A stretch of DNA of 16,257 nt from a bacterium HR36 (GTDB lineage: Bacteria; Planctomycetota; Planctomycetia; Gemmatales; HRBIN36), in NCBI GenBank assembly GCA_002898995.1, contig BEIM01000021.1:1-16257 (forward strand). The letters run 5' to 3'. This document shows positions 1 to 7,699 of the stretch, piece after piece (position 1 is the first letter of the stretch; every line of letters starts with the position of its first letter). The notes beneath the pieces were generated by a model. That model searched no databases. It was given only the letters and a program-made list of their open reading frames with translations, and was not told the origin of the DNA. A program made the translations under genes and the position numbers.

Positions 1-127
1 CTGGTCGCAACTGGAATAATTGGTGTTGGTTTCGGTCGCGTCGAAGGTAACAGGTCGAGCTGGTGTCGCTGCGCGTGGTATGGCCAGTAGCGACGTAACT
101 CTACGGTCGGGGTCCGGAGCAATAGCG

Positions 128-1036
128 TTAGGCGGGGACGTGAACACAGTTCGCATGGCGGTGGATGCGTTTGAGGAGGCCAGCGAGCACACGGCCGGGG
201 CCGAACTCGTAGAACTGGTCGAACCCTTCGGCGAGCAATCGGCGCATGGTTTCCTCCCAGCGAACGGGCTGGAGCAGCTGGCGTACCAGCAAGGTGCGGA
301 TTTCCTCGGGCTGAGTATGAGGCTGAGCGTCCACATTGGAATACACAGGGATGCGTGCGGGGCGTAACTGGACATCTCGCAGCGCCGCCGCCAGGTGCTC
401 ATCCGCGGGCCGCATGATTTCCGTATGAAAGGCGCCAGCCACGGACAAGCGAACGGTCTTGCCGAGGCCGGCCTCGTTGACGAGTTGTTCAATGCGATCA
501 CAGGCAGCCTTGTCGCCCGAGACGACGATGTTGCCAGGGGCCAGGTAATTGGCGATCCAGATGCGTCCAGCCGCGCGAGCGCGCTGGCACAGTTGCTCGA
601 CCGCTGCCGTCTCCATGCCGAGAATACTCACCATGCCGCTGGGCGTCGCCTCCGAAGCCGACTGCATCGCCTGGCCACGTCGCTGTACCAAACGCACGCC
701 GTCTTCAAAATCCATCACGCCGGCGAACGTCAACGCCGTGTACTCGCCCAGACTCAGTCCCGCTGCCGCTTGGCATTCAGCGACTACCTGCGCGTGCTCG
801 CTGCGGAAATGTTCCAGCGCCGCCAGGCTGGCCACGAAAATCGCTGGCTGGCTGACATCGGTGCGATTGAGGGTTTCCGCTGGGCCTTCGAGACAGATGC
901 TGGCCAGGTCGTAGCCGAGAATCTCCGAAGCGCGAGCGAATAGGTCGCGCGCCGCTGCCGATTGTTCTAGCAGCGTCTTCCCCATCCCAACATACTGTGC
1001 ACCCTGCCCAGCAAACAAAAAAGCGATCCGCGGCAT
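128..1036 (-). CDS. fabD: Malonyl-CoA:acyl carrier protein transacylase
   Basis: This cytosolic enzyme transfers malonyl from CoA to acyl carrier protein, supplying the extender unit for type II fatty acid synthesis. The 302-residue product has the usual family length. The visible family pattern is: N-terminal FAGQGAQ (residues 8-14); nucleophile Ser95 in GLSLGEYTAL, where Leu replaces the commoner His of GHSLGE; Arg120 in QRRGQAMQ; catalytic His204 in GAFHTEIM; Gln253 in LVRQL; and the C-terminal FGPGRVLAGL. The ATG at 1036 is chosen because a near-perfect ribosome site (GAAAGGAGGT, 1041-1050 on the minus strand) sits four bases upstream. An in-frame ATG at 1069 would add 11 residues, but it lies upstream of this site. 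No other fatty acid synthesis gene is visible, so the gene looks detached from a fab cluster on this side. The sequence downstream (1-127) may hold its neighbour but shows no gene. Confidence 0.96.
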   Translation of the reverse strand: MPRIAFLFAGQGAQYVGMGKTLLEQSAAARDLFARASEILGYDLASICLEGPAETLNRTDVSQPAIFVASLAALEHFRSEHAQVVAECQAAAGLSLGEYTALTFAGVMDFEDGVRLVQRRGQAMQSASEATPSGMVSILGMETAAVEQLCQRARAAGRIWIANYLAPGNIVVSGDKAACDRIEQLVNEAGLGKTVRLSVAGAFHTEIMRPADEHLAAALRDVQLRPARIPVYSNVDAQPHTQPEEIRTLLVRQLLQPVRWEETMRRLLAEGFDQFYEFGPGRVLAGLLKRIHRHANCVHVPA

Positions 1037-1078
1037 CGCGACCTCCTTTCGCTCCATCGGTCCATTCATTCCGCAACC

Positions 1079-1107
1079 ATATTAGCAAGCAGCCCGCCAA
1101 AAGCGAA
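1079..1107 (-). promoter_or_regulatory. Possible sigma70-type promoter for fabD
   Basis: On the minus strand, an extended -10 (TGC followed by TAATAT, box at 1079-1084) lies 17 bases downstream of a weak -35 (TTCGCT, 1102-1107). Transcription would start near 1072, giving a short leader of about 35 bases containing the strong ribosome site. The -35 match is poor, so this is tentative. Confidence 0.3.
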
Positions 1108-1243
1108 CACGTTGCCACGATTCGAACACAGCACAGGCCACCAGCATCCCAGCGCGGGCAACAAATCCGTTTTGGATTACGCTAGCGCTCAGCTCCAGCG
1201 CGCCACTTGTAAAGTAGCAACAGTTAGCAAGCCTGGCGGCCAC

Positions 1244-1271
1244 TTGCTTGCGGGCGCGGCGTCACTACAAT
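1244..1271 (+). promoter_or_regulatory. Possible sigma70-type promoter for the DUF1080 gene
   Basis: A -10-like TACAAT (1266-1271, five of six matches to TATAAT) lies 16 bases after TTGCTT (1244-1249). Transcription would begin around 1278, leaving a leader of about 70 bases. The -35 match is weak. The same TACAAT-G string occurs upstream of the PQQ-propeller gene. Confidence 0.35.
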
Positions 1272-1346
1272 GCGGAACATCCGCGCCGCCGGGACTGGCC
1301 GGTTCGCGGAAGCCATCGCCCCAAACATCGGAAAGGAGGATGCACC

Positions 1347-1994
1347 ATGCGAAGTCGCTTGCTGCTCGTAATGGCAGGCCTGCTGGCCGTAAGCCTCGCC
1401 GCCCACCTATCGCCGACGCAAAGCGCCGAGGAAGGATTTGTCAAGCTCTTCAACGGCAAGGACATGACCGGCTTCCTTTTTGAGCCGGCAGCCCTCAAAG
1501 ACGTGATCCGCGTCCAGGATGGCGTGATTATCGTGCCGGGCAAGCCGAACGGCTATTTCTACACGGAGAAGAGCTACCGCAATTACGTGCTGCGCTTCGA
1601 TTGGCGTTACAAACGGCCCGAGAATTTGGCTCCGGGAGAGGATGCAAAGTTTGCGGGCAATAGCGGCTGCCTGGTGCATATCCAGCCGCCCCATCGTGTC
1701 TGGCCGCGTTGCGTCGAGGTACAAGGCATGAACCGCGATCATGGTAACATCTTCGCTATCGGCGGTGCCAAGGGCAAATTCAAGAAATATGCCGACGCCC
1801 AGAAGCAGGCTATCAAGCCCGTGGGCGAATGGAACACCACGGAAATCACCAGCAAAGACGGTTACCTCAGCTCCAAAGTCAACGGTATCCTGGTTTCGGA
1901 AGGGGAAGGCGATCTGCGGGAAGGCCCGATCGGCTGGCAGTCGGAAGGCGCAGAAATTCATTTCCGTAACATCGAGATCAAGGTGCTACCGTAG
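1347..1994 (+). CDS. Secreted 3-keto-disaccharide hydrolase (DUF1080) domain protein
   Basis: The 215-residue product is an N-terminal signal peptide (about 1-27, basic start then a Leu/Ala-rich core) followed by a single concanavalin-like DUF1080 domain (PF06439). Family landmarks visible are LFNGKDMTGF (34-43), GNSGCLVH (104-111), EVQGM (124-128), GEWNTTEI (160-167), VNG (178-180) and the closing GPIGWQSEGAEIHFRNIEI (193-211). Members are abundant in planctomycetes and Bacteroidetes, and some hydrolyse 3-keto-glycosides. The substrate here is unknown, and extracytoplasmic location is inferred from the leader. The ATG at 1347 is chosen over an in-frame start 99 bases upstream because GAAAGGAGGA (1331-1340) lies six bases before it and the signal peptide begins there. 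The gene is single, followed by an intrinsic terminator. A ThuA-like gene, from another family linked to keto-sugar chemistry, lies about 1.8 kb away on the other strand. Confidence 0.9.
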   Translation: MRSRLLLVMAGLLAVSLAAHLSPTQSAEEGFVKLFNGKDMTGFLFEPAALKDVIRVQDGVIIVPGKPNGYFYTEKSYRNYVLRFDWRYKRPENLAPGEDAKFAGNSGCLVHIQPPHRVWPRCVEVQGMNRDHGNIFAIGGAKGKFKKYADAQKQAIKPVGEWNTTEITSKDGYLSSKVNGILVSEGEGDLREGPIGWQSEGAEIHFRNIEIKVLP

Positions 1995-2054
1995 TGACCT
2001 GGAGAAGGCCAGCCGGAGGAATGGGCTGTCGCTGCCTCTAGGCGCTCCGCGTGG

Positions 2055-2079
2055 CAGTTAGGGCTGCACTGACTAACTG
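2055..2079 (+). repeat. Perfect 7-bp inverted repeat abutting the terminator
   Basis: CAGTTAG (2055-2061) pairs perfectly with CTAACTG (2073-2079) across an 11-base loop. Its last base is the first base of the terminator stem that follows, so the two hairpins are adjacent and could stack or compete. Confidence 0.55.
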
Positions 2080-2111
2080 GGGGCAGATTTAGCTGTCTCG
2101 CCCCCATTTTT
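2079..2111 (+). terminator. Rho-independent terminator after the DUF1080 gene
   Basis: GGGGGC (2079-2084) pairs with GCCCCC (2100-2105). The stem can extend inward with AGA/TCT past one bulged C, and it is followed by A and five T (2106-2111). It lies 85 bases after the stop codon and should end that transcript before the esterase gene. Confidence 0.8.
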
Positions 2112-2327
2112 GTTGAGAACGAGGGCGCGGTCACAGCGGCGAGCAAAGGCCGCGTTGCACTAGCTAGCACGGCGAGCGGGTCCTGAGCCACGCAATATCG
2201 GCAAAATCGCTACAGTTTACCGTTGGGAGCAGGGCCAGGCTTGCGGACAGTGAGGGTTTGACTGGCGTGGCGTTAGCGCTGGTGCCGAGGAGATTGGCGC
2301 TCAGGATCTCTTCGGGAGGAACAAAGC

Positions 2328-3647
2328 GTGTCTCGGCAAGGAATAATGCTCGGGGTAGGGGTAATTGCGCTAAGCCTGACCATGCTGGAGGTGGCGGACG
2401 CAGAGCGTTACTACACCAGCAAAGACGTGTTGCCCGATAGTTTGCAACTGGCCAACCATCCGCTGCAGGGGCGGATCCTCGATTTCACCCGCAATCACGG
2501 CCAGGATCGCCGCATCTGGTCGTATGCCCTGGCCAGTCGCCGGGACTTATACGTGTATCTGCCGCCGCATTACCGCCAGAGCCAGGTGTACCCGCTGATT
2601 GTGTATCTGCACGGCCTGTGGAACGACGAACAAGAGTTTCTGAGCGTGGCGCATTATTTCGACCAGGCCATTGTCAGAGGGAAGTTGCCGGCGAGCATCA
2701 TTGTCGCACCCGATGGGCGCACCGATGAATGCGGTGGTCGGATCTGCCCGCATAGTTTCTTTATCAACGGTCGGGCAGGAGATTTTCAGGACTGGGTATT
2801 GCAGGATGCGGTGGGATTTGTGGCCAGCCGATTCCCGATCATGCCCGAGCCGGAATATCACGCGGTATTCGGAGTGTCGCTGGGTGGATTCGGAGCGTAC
2901 AACCTGGCGATCAAGCACCGCGACAAATTCCGCTTCGTGGCCGGGATTCTGGCGCCGCTGAACGTGCGCTGGATGAGCGAGCGCGGAGACCCCCGGGCTT
3001 GTTTCGATCCGTTCAACTGGGGCTGGCGCAACAGCTTGCTCGAGGGCAAGGAAGTGCTGGCCTGTTTCGCCCACGGCTTGATCAAAATTCGTGTCGAAGA
3101 AATCTACCATCCCGTCTTCGGCGACGATTGCTACGCGATCGTGTGTGCGGGTATGGAAAATCCCATCGAGCTGCTCGACCGCTTCCGCGTGGCACCCGGC
3201 CAGCTCGAAACGTTCGTCGGCTATGCCGGCCGAGATGAATTCAACTTCAACGCTCAGGCAGAAAGCTTCATCTACTATGCGCGTTCGCGAGGCCTACGAC
3301 CGCGCGTGCATGTAGATGTGATCGGCACGCATAACGACGCCACTGCGCAGCGGATTCTGCCAGTAGCCATCGAATGGCTGGGGCAGCGGATGAAAGCCTA
3401 CGGGGTCATCTGCGGAGTGCGACCCGCCGAGAGTGATATAGTTCCGCAGACGACTGTGCCAGCCGACGACGCCCGAAACACGGTCGAAAACAGTAACGCG
3501 GCCAGCGCGAGCTCAGCCCCAAGTACGCAAACAGTTCCGACCCTCCCGGAGCCCGAACAACTGCATCCGGCCCCTGCCAATCCCGTACCGAGTAAACCCG
3601 CGGGCAGCCCACGCTACAGCCGGCCATACCGCAACATACCGAAATGA
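2328..3647 (+). CDS. Secreted putative esterase (alpha/beta hydrolase, esterase D-like) with Pro-rich tail
   Basis: The 439-residue product resembles the putative esterase family (PF00756). It has a signal peptide (about 1-25, ending ADA), the early strand LIVYLHGLW (90-98), and the nucleophile elbow G182-V-S184-L-G-G, so Ser184 is the likely nucleophile. Asp303 (GRDEFN) and His335 (GTHND) fit the other triad positions by order and spacing. The catalytic region ends near 360. Residues 370-439 are Ala/Pro/Ser-rich, probably disordered, and end in a basic Tyr/Arg/Pro segment. The domain has several cysteines (135, 140, 225, 246, 268, 273), which could form disulfides outside the cytoplasm. The GTG at 2328 is chosen because GGGAGGA (2314-2320) lies seven bases upstream; an ATG at 2346 would be too far from it and would shorten the leader. 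Carboxyl-ester hydrolysis is inferred and the substrate is unknown. Confidence 0.82.
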   Translation: MSRQGIMLGVGVIALSLTMLEVADAERYYTSKDVLPDSLQLANHPLQGRILDFTRNHGQDRRIWSYALASRRDLYVYLPPHYRQSQVYPLIVYLHGLWNDEQEFLSVAHYFDQAIVRGKLPASIIVAPDGRTDECGGRICPHSFFINGRAGDFQDWVLQDAVGFVASRFPIMPEPEYHAVFGVSLGGFGAYNLAIKHRDKFRFVAGILAPLNVRWMSERGDPRACFDPFNWGWRNSLLEGKEVLACFAHGLIKIRVEEIYHPVFGDDCYAIVCAGMENPIELLDRFRVAPGQLETFVGYAGRDEFNFNAQAESFIYYARSRGLRPRVHVDVIGTHNDATAQRILPVAIEWLGQRMKAYGVICGVRPAESDIVPQTTVPADDARNTVENSNAASASSAPSTQTVPTLPEPEQLHPAPANPVPSKPAGSPRYSRPYRNIPK

Positions 3648-3754
3648 CCGAAGCCCACCGCAATAAAGCTGCGCGTTTCCAACAGGCGGACACGCGCGTA
3701 ACGACGGCGTATGGGGCTGAGCCATCTTGCCTTTTGTGCCGCAACTGTTTCGGT

Positions 3755-4651
3755 TCAGCCTCGCAGCACGCTGGCTTTGGGCGTGACCTCGTGAATGTTT
3801 GGTCGGATGTCGGCGTCCAGCTCCCGCAGGGCCCACAAAATCCCGCTGACTAGGATTTTTTGAAACGTTTCGTTAGTCCACACGTCTTCGCGGTGCCCCA
3901 TCGAAGTGTAAAAGACCCGTCCCTGGCCGTATGGCCGTGCCCAAGTGGCCGGGAAGGGCGGCCGCTGATACATCGCCCCCTGCATTCCCTGGGTGTCCTG
4001 GACGAGGATGACGTGCAGATCGGGAGCGAAGTTTTTCAGGGCGTACCATTCTTCGTAGAGGATGAACTCGTCAATTCCTTTGAGAGCAGGGAATGGCCTG
4101 CTCACCACGTGCATGCGTGCTTTTTGCTGGGCGCCGTGCACGATAAACTCGCCGCCGAGCATAACAATGTACGGATCGCGTTGCTCGGGCGGTTGGTTTT
4201 CGTCGCGTTTGCCCGGCGAATGGAAAGTATCGGCAGCGCAGTGGGAGCCGATGAATCCCTTGCCCTGATGAATAGCGTCCAGAAACGCCTTCTTACCTGC
4301 GGGTGACATAGGCGGGTTCTTGTCGTTGCCGGGCTGGGTCAAATCGCCTGTGGTGTAAAAGAAAAACGCATCGTACTTGGCGATTTCCTCGGGGATGAAG
4401 ACACGCCCGTCCTTTGTGCAGACGACCTCGAAACCATGCTGTTCGCCAAGGGCAGTGACAATTTTTTCTGCGTGGCTGAGCTGGTCAGGCTTGCTGCGAC
4501 GGATAACGCTGTGCTCGAAGCCACTCGATTTGGTAAACATCAGGACGCGCTTCTTGCGTTTGGCTTTTTCCTGGGCCAATCCGCATGGGAAATGGCTGAC
4601 AGCAAGCAGTCCACTGGTTGCCCAGGCCAGCCAATCTCGACGGTTCAGCAT
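3755..4651 (-). CDS. ThuA-like domain protein with Tat-type leader
   Basis: The 298-residue product has a twin-arginine-like leader (N-R-R-D-W-L, residues 3-8, then a hydrophobic stretch to about 22) and a ThuA-like domain (PF06283, glutamine amidotransferase-like fold) from about 35 to 280. Landmarks are RVLMFTKSSGFEH (35-47), the GSHCAAD turn (135-141), GGEFIVHG (166-173), EEWY (200-203) and GRVFYTSMGH leading into DVWTN (244-260). ThuA was named from trehalose utilisation in rhizobia, where 3-keto-trehalose is formed. Planctomycetes carry many secreted relatives of unproven activity. The ATG at 4651 is chosen because AAAGGAG lies eight bases upstream and the Tat-like motif starts at once; an in-frame start at 4765 would bury the leader. 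It sits 127 bases downstream of the kinase gene in the same direction, with its own promoter-like pair in the gap, so co-transcription is uncertain. Confidence 0.9.
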   Translation of the reverse strand: MLNRRDWLAWATSGLLAVSHFPCGLAQEKAKRKKRVLMFTKSSGFEHSVIRRSKPDQLSHAEKIVTALGEQHGFEVVCTKDGRVFIPEEIAKYDAFFFYTTGDLTQPGNDKNPPMSPAGKKAFLDAIHQGKGFIGSHCAADTFHSPGKRDENQPPEQRDPYIVMLGGEFIVHGAQQKARMHVVSRPFPALKGIDEFILYEEWYALKNFAPDLHVILVQDTQGMQGAMYQRPPFPATWARPYGQGRVFYTSMGHREDVWTNETFQKILVSGILWALRELDADIRPNIHEVTPKASVLRG

Positions 4652-4705
4652 GGAGAGGGCTCCTTTAGCGGTGGGAAAATGCGGTGGGATTCTGGGTCGG
4701 TGGAA

Positions 4706-4734
4706 ATTATCTCCGAAACCTATGCCCTCGGCAA
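4706..4734 (-). promoter_or_regulatory. Probable sigma70-type promoter for the ThuA-like gene
   Basis: On the minus strand, TTGCCG (4729-4734) and GATAAT (4706-4711) are 17 bases apart, the ideal spacing, with four of six and five of six consensus matches. Transcription would begin near 4699, about 48 bases before the chosen ATG. This suggests the gene can be expressed independently of the kinase gene upstream. Confidence 0.45.
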
Positions 4735-4778
4735 GCAGGGTTCCTACAAACCAAGCGCCGGTCAAATTTGCTCCTGCC

Positions 4779-6110
4779 CTAGCGCCCCGGCACGCTAATG
4801 GTTTGGCCGATTAAGTAACCCCGCAAGTCCTGCAAAATCTTGTCGCAATATTCCTGCCAACGGGGTAGTGGCAGGCGACCGACATAGCTGATGACAACAC
4901 TGATCCGCAACCGTGAACCGTGACTGTCCAGATTTTCCAGAAAAAGCTCCGCTTCGAATGGTCGGGAAGCACGGCCGAGCCAGCGCTTTAGCAGGCCGCC
5001 TTGCTGACCAACGTCGTAGGGAGTATTCTTTCCGCCCAAGCGCAGCACCAGGTGATTTTCCTCGACCAGGCCCAACTCGCCGCTGACGTCAGCCACAAAG
5101 CCTTGAATCTTGTACGTGGCTAAGGCTTGCGGCACCCAGGCTTCGATCACGTAGCGTTTGGAAAATGGTGAACGTGGCCGCGAGCCACTGATGGGAAGTG
5201 CCTCGGTAGCGGTGCGATTGTACGTGTCGTTTGGCGATGGTGCACTCGTCGCCGGCGCGTCCTGTGCCTCGAGCAGGGCCTGCTGATACCGCTGATTCAA
5301 CTCCCAGGCTGAACTCGGTCGGTCTTCGGGACGTTTGGCCAGGCAGCTCAGGATGACCTGCTCGATAGCTGGTGGAACAGGCAATGTCGGCTGGGAGAGC
5401 GGTGGCGGTGTTTCCTGCGTGTGCGCCAGCAGTACCTCCATCGCCGATTCCCCTTCAAAGGGCAACCGCCCGGTCAACATCTGATAAACCACCACGCCGA
5501 GACTGTAAATGTCGGCGCGATGGTCAAGCGGTTCGTTGCGGATTTGCTCGGGGCTCATGTAGTTGGGCGTGCCCACCAGTGCCGTCTCTTCCCCCAGGGC
5601 CGCCGCACTCCCCACCCAGCGGAACAATTCCGCCAGACCGAAATCGAGGATTTTTACTTTTTCGTAAGGGGTGTCGGGTTCGACCAGCATGATGTTGGAC
5701 GGTTTCAAATCTCGATGCAGGATGCCACAATTGTGGGCGGCTTGCAAGACCTCGCAAAGTTGCCCGAGCAAACGTCCCACACGCCCCGGCAGAAAATGCT
5801 TCTCCCGCTTCAGCACCTCATCCAGCGGTTGACCGCGCACATATTCCATCACCAGGCAAGGGCCTTCTGGGGTGTCTAAGTGCGCATCATAAAGCGTTAC
5901 CGCGTAAGGATGCTGGAACCGGGCCAGCAAATACATCTCCTGTTGAAAGCGCTGGCGAAACTCAGGTTGATGGGCCACGTCCTCGCGCATCAGCTTGATC
6001 ACGACCTGGCGCGGCAAATCCAGTTGGCGGGCCAAAAAAACGCGGCCCATGCCGCCTTTGCCAATCTCGTGAAGCAGTTCGTAGCGGCCCAGCAGAATGC
6101 GCTGTTGCAT
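4779..6110 (-). CDS. Soluble Hanks-type serine/threonine protein kinase
   Basis: The 443-residue protein phosphorylates Ser/Thr using ATP. The kinase domain spans about 8-280 with a complete catalytic set: glycine loop I-G-K-G-G-M-G (16-22), Lys39 in VVIKL, helix C Glu58, H132-R-D134-L-K-P-S-N, D156-F-G158, and activation segment VGTPNYMSPE (179-188). A low-complexity linker (about 283-315) leads to a C-terminal region (316-443) that I do not recognise. That region looks globular, has mixed beta character and contains no membrane segment. Many planctomycete kinases carry a membrane helix and an external sensor, so this one is probably cytosolic and senses through the C-terminal part. The ATG at 6110 places the kinase core seven residues in, which is typical, although the ribosome site there is weak. 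It diverges from the PQQ-propeller gene. No partner phosphatase is visible. Confidence 0.95.
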   Translation of the reverse strand: MQQRILLGRYELLHEIGKGGMGRVFLARQLDLPRQVVIKLMREDVAHQPEFRQRFQQEMYLLARFQHPYAVTLYDAHLDTPEGPCLVMEYVRGQPLDEVLKREKHFLPGRVGRLLGQLCEVLQAAHNCGILHRDLKPSNIMLVEPDTPYEKVKILDFGLAELFRWVGSAAALGEETALVGTPNYMSPEQIRNEPLDHRADIYSLGVVVYQMLTGRLPFEGESAMEVLLAHTQETPPPLSQPTLPVPPAIEQVILSCLAKRPEDRPSSAWELNQRYQQALLEAQDAPATSAPSPNDTYNRTATEALPISGSRPRSPFSKRYVIEAWVPQALATYKIQGFVADVSGELGLVEENHLVLRLGGKNTPYDVGQQGGLLKRWLGRASRPFEAELFLENLDSHGSRLRISVVISYVGRLPLPRWQEYCDKILQDLRGYLIGQTISVPGR

Positions 6111-6421
6111 GTTCAGAAATCCGCAAGCCCTGAGCAGTGCCGTGCTCGGTTAGAGACGGATCGGCGGCTTTCTTTGACGTCCCAGTGCGTACCTCCCCTT
6201 GCGAGTATAGCTCACATTTTGCCGGAATTCCTTGCCCGCATTACCCGTTTGGATACCCACGCCATGGAACTTGCGTTCTGGGCCGACATTTTCGATCGCA
6301 GCATAATCCGCATGGCCCCGCTGGCACGAAACGATTCAAGGGGATACAATGCTGACGTTGCGCTGACTAGCTGAAACCTCCATCCCACCACGGGCCAACC
6401 AAAGCTCGAGGAGAATCGCGT
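6111..6421. other. Divergent intergenic region between the kinase and PQQ-propeller genes
   Basis: This region of about 311 bases has no supported gene. A promoter-like pair faces the PQQ-propeller gene (listed separately). Facing the kinase, a -10-like TATACT (6204-6209, minus strand) has no matching -35 at 16-18 bases, so the kinase promoter is unresolved. A strong but orphan GGGGAGG (minus strand, near 6195-6200) is not followed by a usable start. Confidence 0.55.
6321..6350 (+). promoter_or_regulatory. Possible sigma70-type promoter for the PQQ-propeller gene
   Basis: CTGGCA (6321-6326) and TACAAT (6345-6350) are 18 bases apart, with four of six and five of six consensus matches. Transcription would begin near 6357, about 65 bases before the ATG. 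Confidence 0.4.
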
Positions 6422-7699
6422 ATGGCCTCACTCCGCTTATCCTGCCTGGCTAGCGTGTTGACAATCATTGTGATCTGGGCGAACGGAGCAATGAACGCTG
6501 CCCCGTGGCCCCGATTCCGCGGGCCCAACGGCGAAGGCATTGCCCCAGACACCAACCTCCCGATTTCTTGGAAAGGCCCGGACGAAGCTACTTGGAAAAT
6601 GGCTTTGCCGGGCGAAGGTAATTCTTCGCCGGTGGTGTGGGGGGATTACCTGTTCGTGCAATCGGCCAGCGCCGATGGACGGCAACGCTATTTACTCTGT
6701 TTGCGACCGCACACAGGGCAAATCGTCTGGCAGCGGGAGTGGCAGGGCAAAGCCGCTCCCAAGCATCGCAAAAATACCTTCGCCTCTAACACGCCTGCGA
6801 CCGACGGCGAGCGCGTGTACGCGCTGTTCTGGACGGGCGAAAGGTATACGCTGCTGGCGTGCGATTTTGCCGGCAAAACCGTTTGGGAACACGACCTCGG
6901 TCCTTACACCAGCCAACATGGAGCCGGCCACTCGCCTATCGTCCACCAAGGGAAGGTGATCGTGGCTAATGACCAGGACGGGACCTCCGTGTTGCAAGCA
7001 TTGGACGCGAAGTCGGGCAAACCGCTCTGGCAAACTCCTAGAAAACCTTTCCGCGCTTGCTATTCGACACCGTTTATCCTGCAGCGGCCTGGCCGAGGCA
7101 CGGAACTGATCGTCGCCAGCACCGCAGGCATCACCGCTTATAATCCCGACACCGGCCACGAAATCTGGCACTGGGAATGGCGTTTCGATGGCATGCCCTT
7201 ACGTACGGTCAGCTCGCCGATCTTCGCCCGCGGTTTGATTATCGCCACCAGCGGTGATGGTGGCGGAGCGCGGCATGCGGTGGCGTTACGCCCCGGCGAT
7301 AAAGGTTCCGTTCCCGATTCACACGTCGCTTGGGAAAACAAACGTTTCCTGCCCTACGTGCCGACGTTGCTGGCTTGGGAGGAATACGTGTTTTTCGTCA
7401 ACGATGCTGGGATCGCTGGCTGCATCCGCGCAGACAATGGCGAGCGAGTCTGGATGGAACGCTTGGAAGGCGGTGGTAGCTTTTCGGCGTCGCCAGTGTT
7501 GGCAGGCGATCGCATCTACGCAGTAAATGAAGAAGGCGAGGTGTTTGTATGGGCGGCTAGCCCGGTCTTCCGCTTGCTCGGCCGAGGACGGCTTGGCGAA
7601 CAGGTATTTGCGACGCCAGCGATAGCAGATGGACGCCTATTTATTCGCGGACGCCGGCATCTTTTCTGTTTTGCAGCACCCTCGGCCACACGCCGCTAG
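6422..7699 (+). CDS. Secreted PQQ-like beta-propeller repeat protein
   Basis: The 425-residue product has a signal peptide (about 1-26, ending MNA) and then W29-P-R-F-R-G-P, the opening common to planctomycete PQQ-like propellers. Blade-closing G-x-x-W repeats are visible at TGQIVW (98-103), AGKTVW (150-155), SGKPLW (198-203), TGHEIW (244-249) and NGERVW (339-344), with a last degenerate strand pair near 403-417. This fits a single propeller of the PQQ-binding-like / outer-membrane assembly BamB fold. I see no dehydrogenase-specific features that would prove cofactor binding, and these proteins are often annotated as enzymes without evidence; a binding or scaffold role is as likely. The start is supported by GAGGAGAA (6408-6415) six bases before the ATG. 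It diverges from the kinase gene and appears monocistronic. Confidence 0.9.
   Translation: MASLRLSCLASVLTIIVIWANGAMNAAPWPRFRGPNGEGIAPDTNLPISWKGPDEATWKMALPGEGNSSPVVWGDYLFVQSASADGRQRYLLCLRPHTGQIVWQREWQGKAAPKHRKNTFASNTPATDGERVYALFWTGERYTLLACDFAGKTVWEHDLGPYTSQHGAGHSPIVHQGKVIVANDQDGTSVLQALDAKSGKPLWQTPRKPFRACYSTPFILQRPGRGTELIVASTAGITAYNPDTGHEIWHWEWRFDGMPLRTVSSPIFARGLIIATSGDGGGARHAVALRPGDKGSVPDSHVAWENKRFLPYVPTLLAWEEYVFFVNDAGIAGCIRADNGERVWMERLEGGGSFSASPVLAGDRIYAVNEEGEVFVWAASPVFRLLGRGRLGEQVFATPAIADGRLFIRGRRHLFCFAAPSATRR

Larger units (their letters stand above)
1037..1346. other. Divergent intergenic region between fabD and the DUF1080 gene
   Basis: This region of about 310 bases holds the upstream sequences of both flanking genes and no supported gene. 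It is less GC-rich around 1070-1230 than the coding regions. One promoter-like pair can be picked out in each direction (listed separately). A T-arm-like string (TTCGAAT on the minus strand, about 1117-1123) is not part of a foldable tRNA. Confidence 0.6.
1995..2327. other. Intergenic region between the DUF1080 and esterase genes
   Basis: This 333-base gap holds a hairpin plus an intrinsic terminator in its first third (listed separately). The remainder shows no supported gene. A good -35-like TTGACT (2258-2263) has no acceptable -10 at the right spacing, so I cannot place the promoter of the esterase gene. Confidence 0.6.

Noticed and set aside
65..94. Inverted repeat GTCGCT / AGCGAC downstream of fabD
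   Set aside because: Six pairs across an 18-base loop with no T tract; likely chance.
395..943. Plus-strand open frame opposite fabD
   Set aside because: The minus strand encodes all fabD catalytic motifs, and the plus-strand translation resembles no family.
1110..1165. tRNA-like fragment on the minus strand (TTCGAAT loop, GTTGCC/GGCAAC ends)
   Set aside because: The distance between the complementary ends is only about 52 bases, the would-be T stem is mostly wobble pairs, and no anticodon arm can be drawn.
3671..3697. Hairpin GCGCGT / ACGCGC between the convergent esterase and ThuA-like genes
   Set aside because: It has a six-base stem with a 15-base loop and no T tract on either strand, too weak to call a terminator.
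4139..4651. Reading the ThuA-like protein as a glutamine amidotransferase enzyme
   Set aside because: The fold is related, but I see no Cys-His-Glu amidotransferase arrangement; GSHCAAD is the ThuA-type turn rather than a proven nucleophile elbow.
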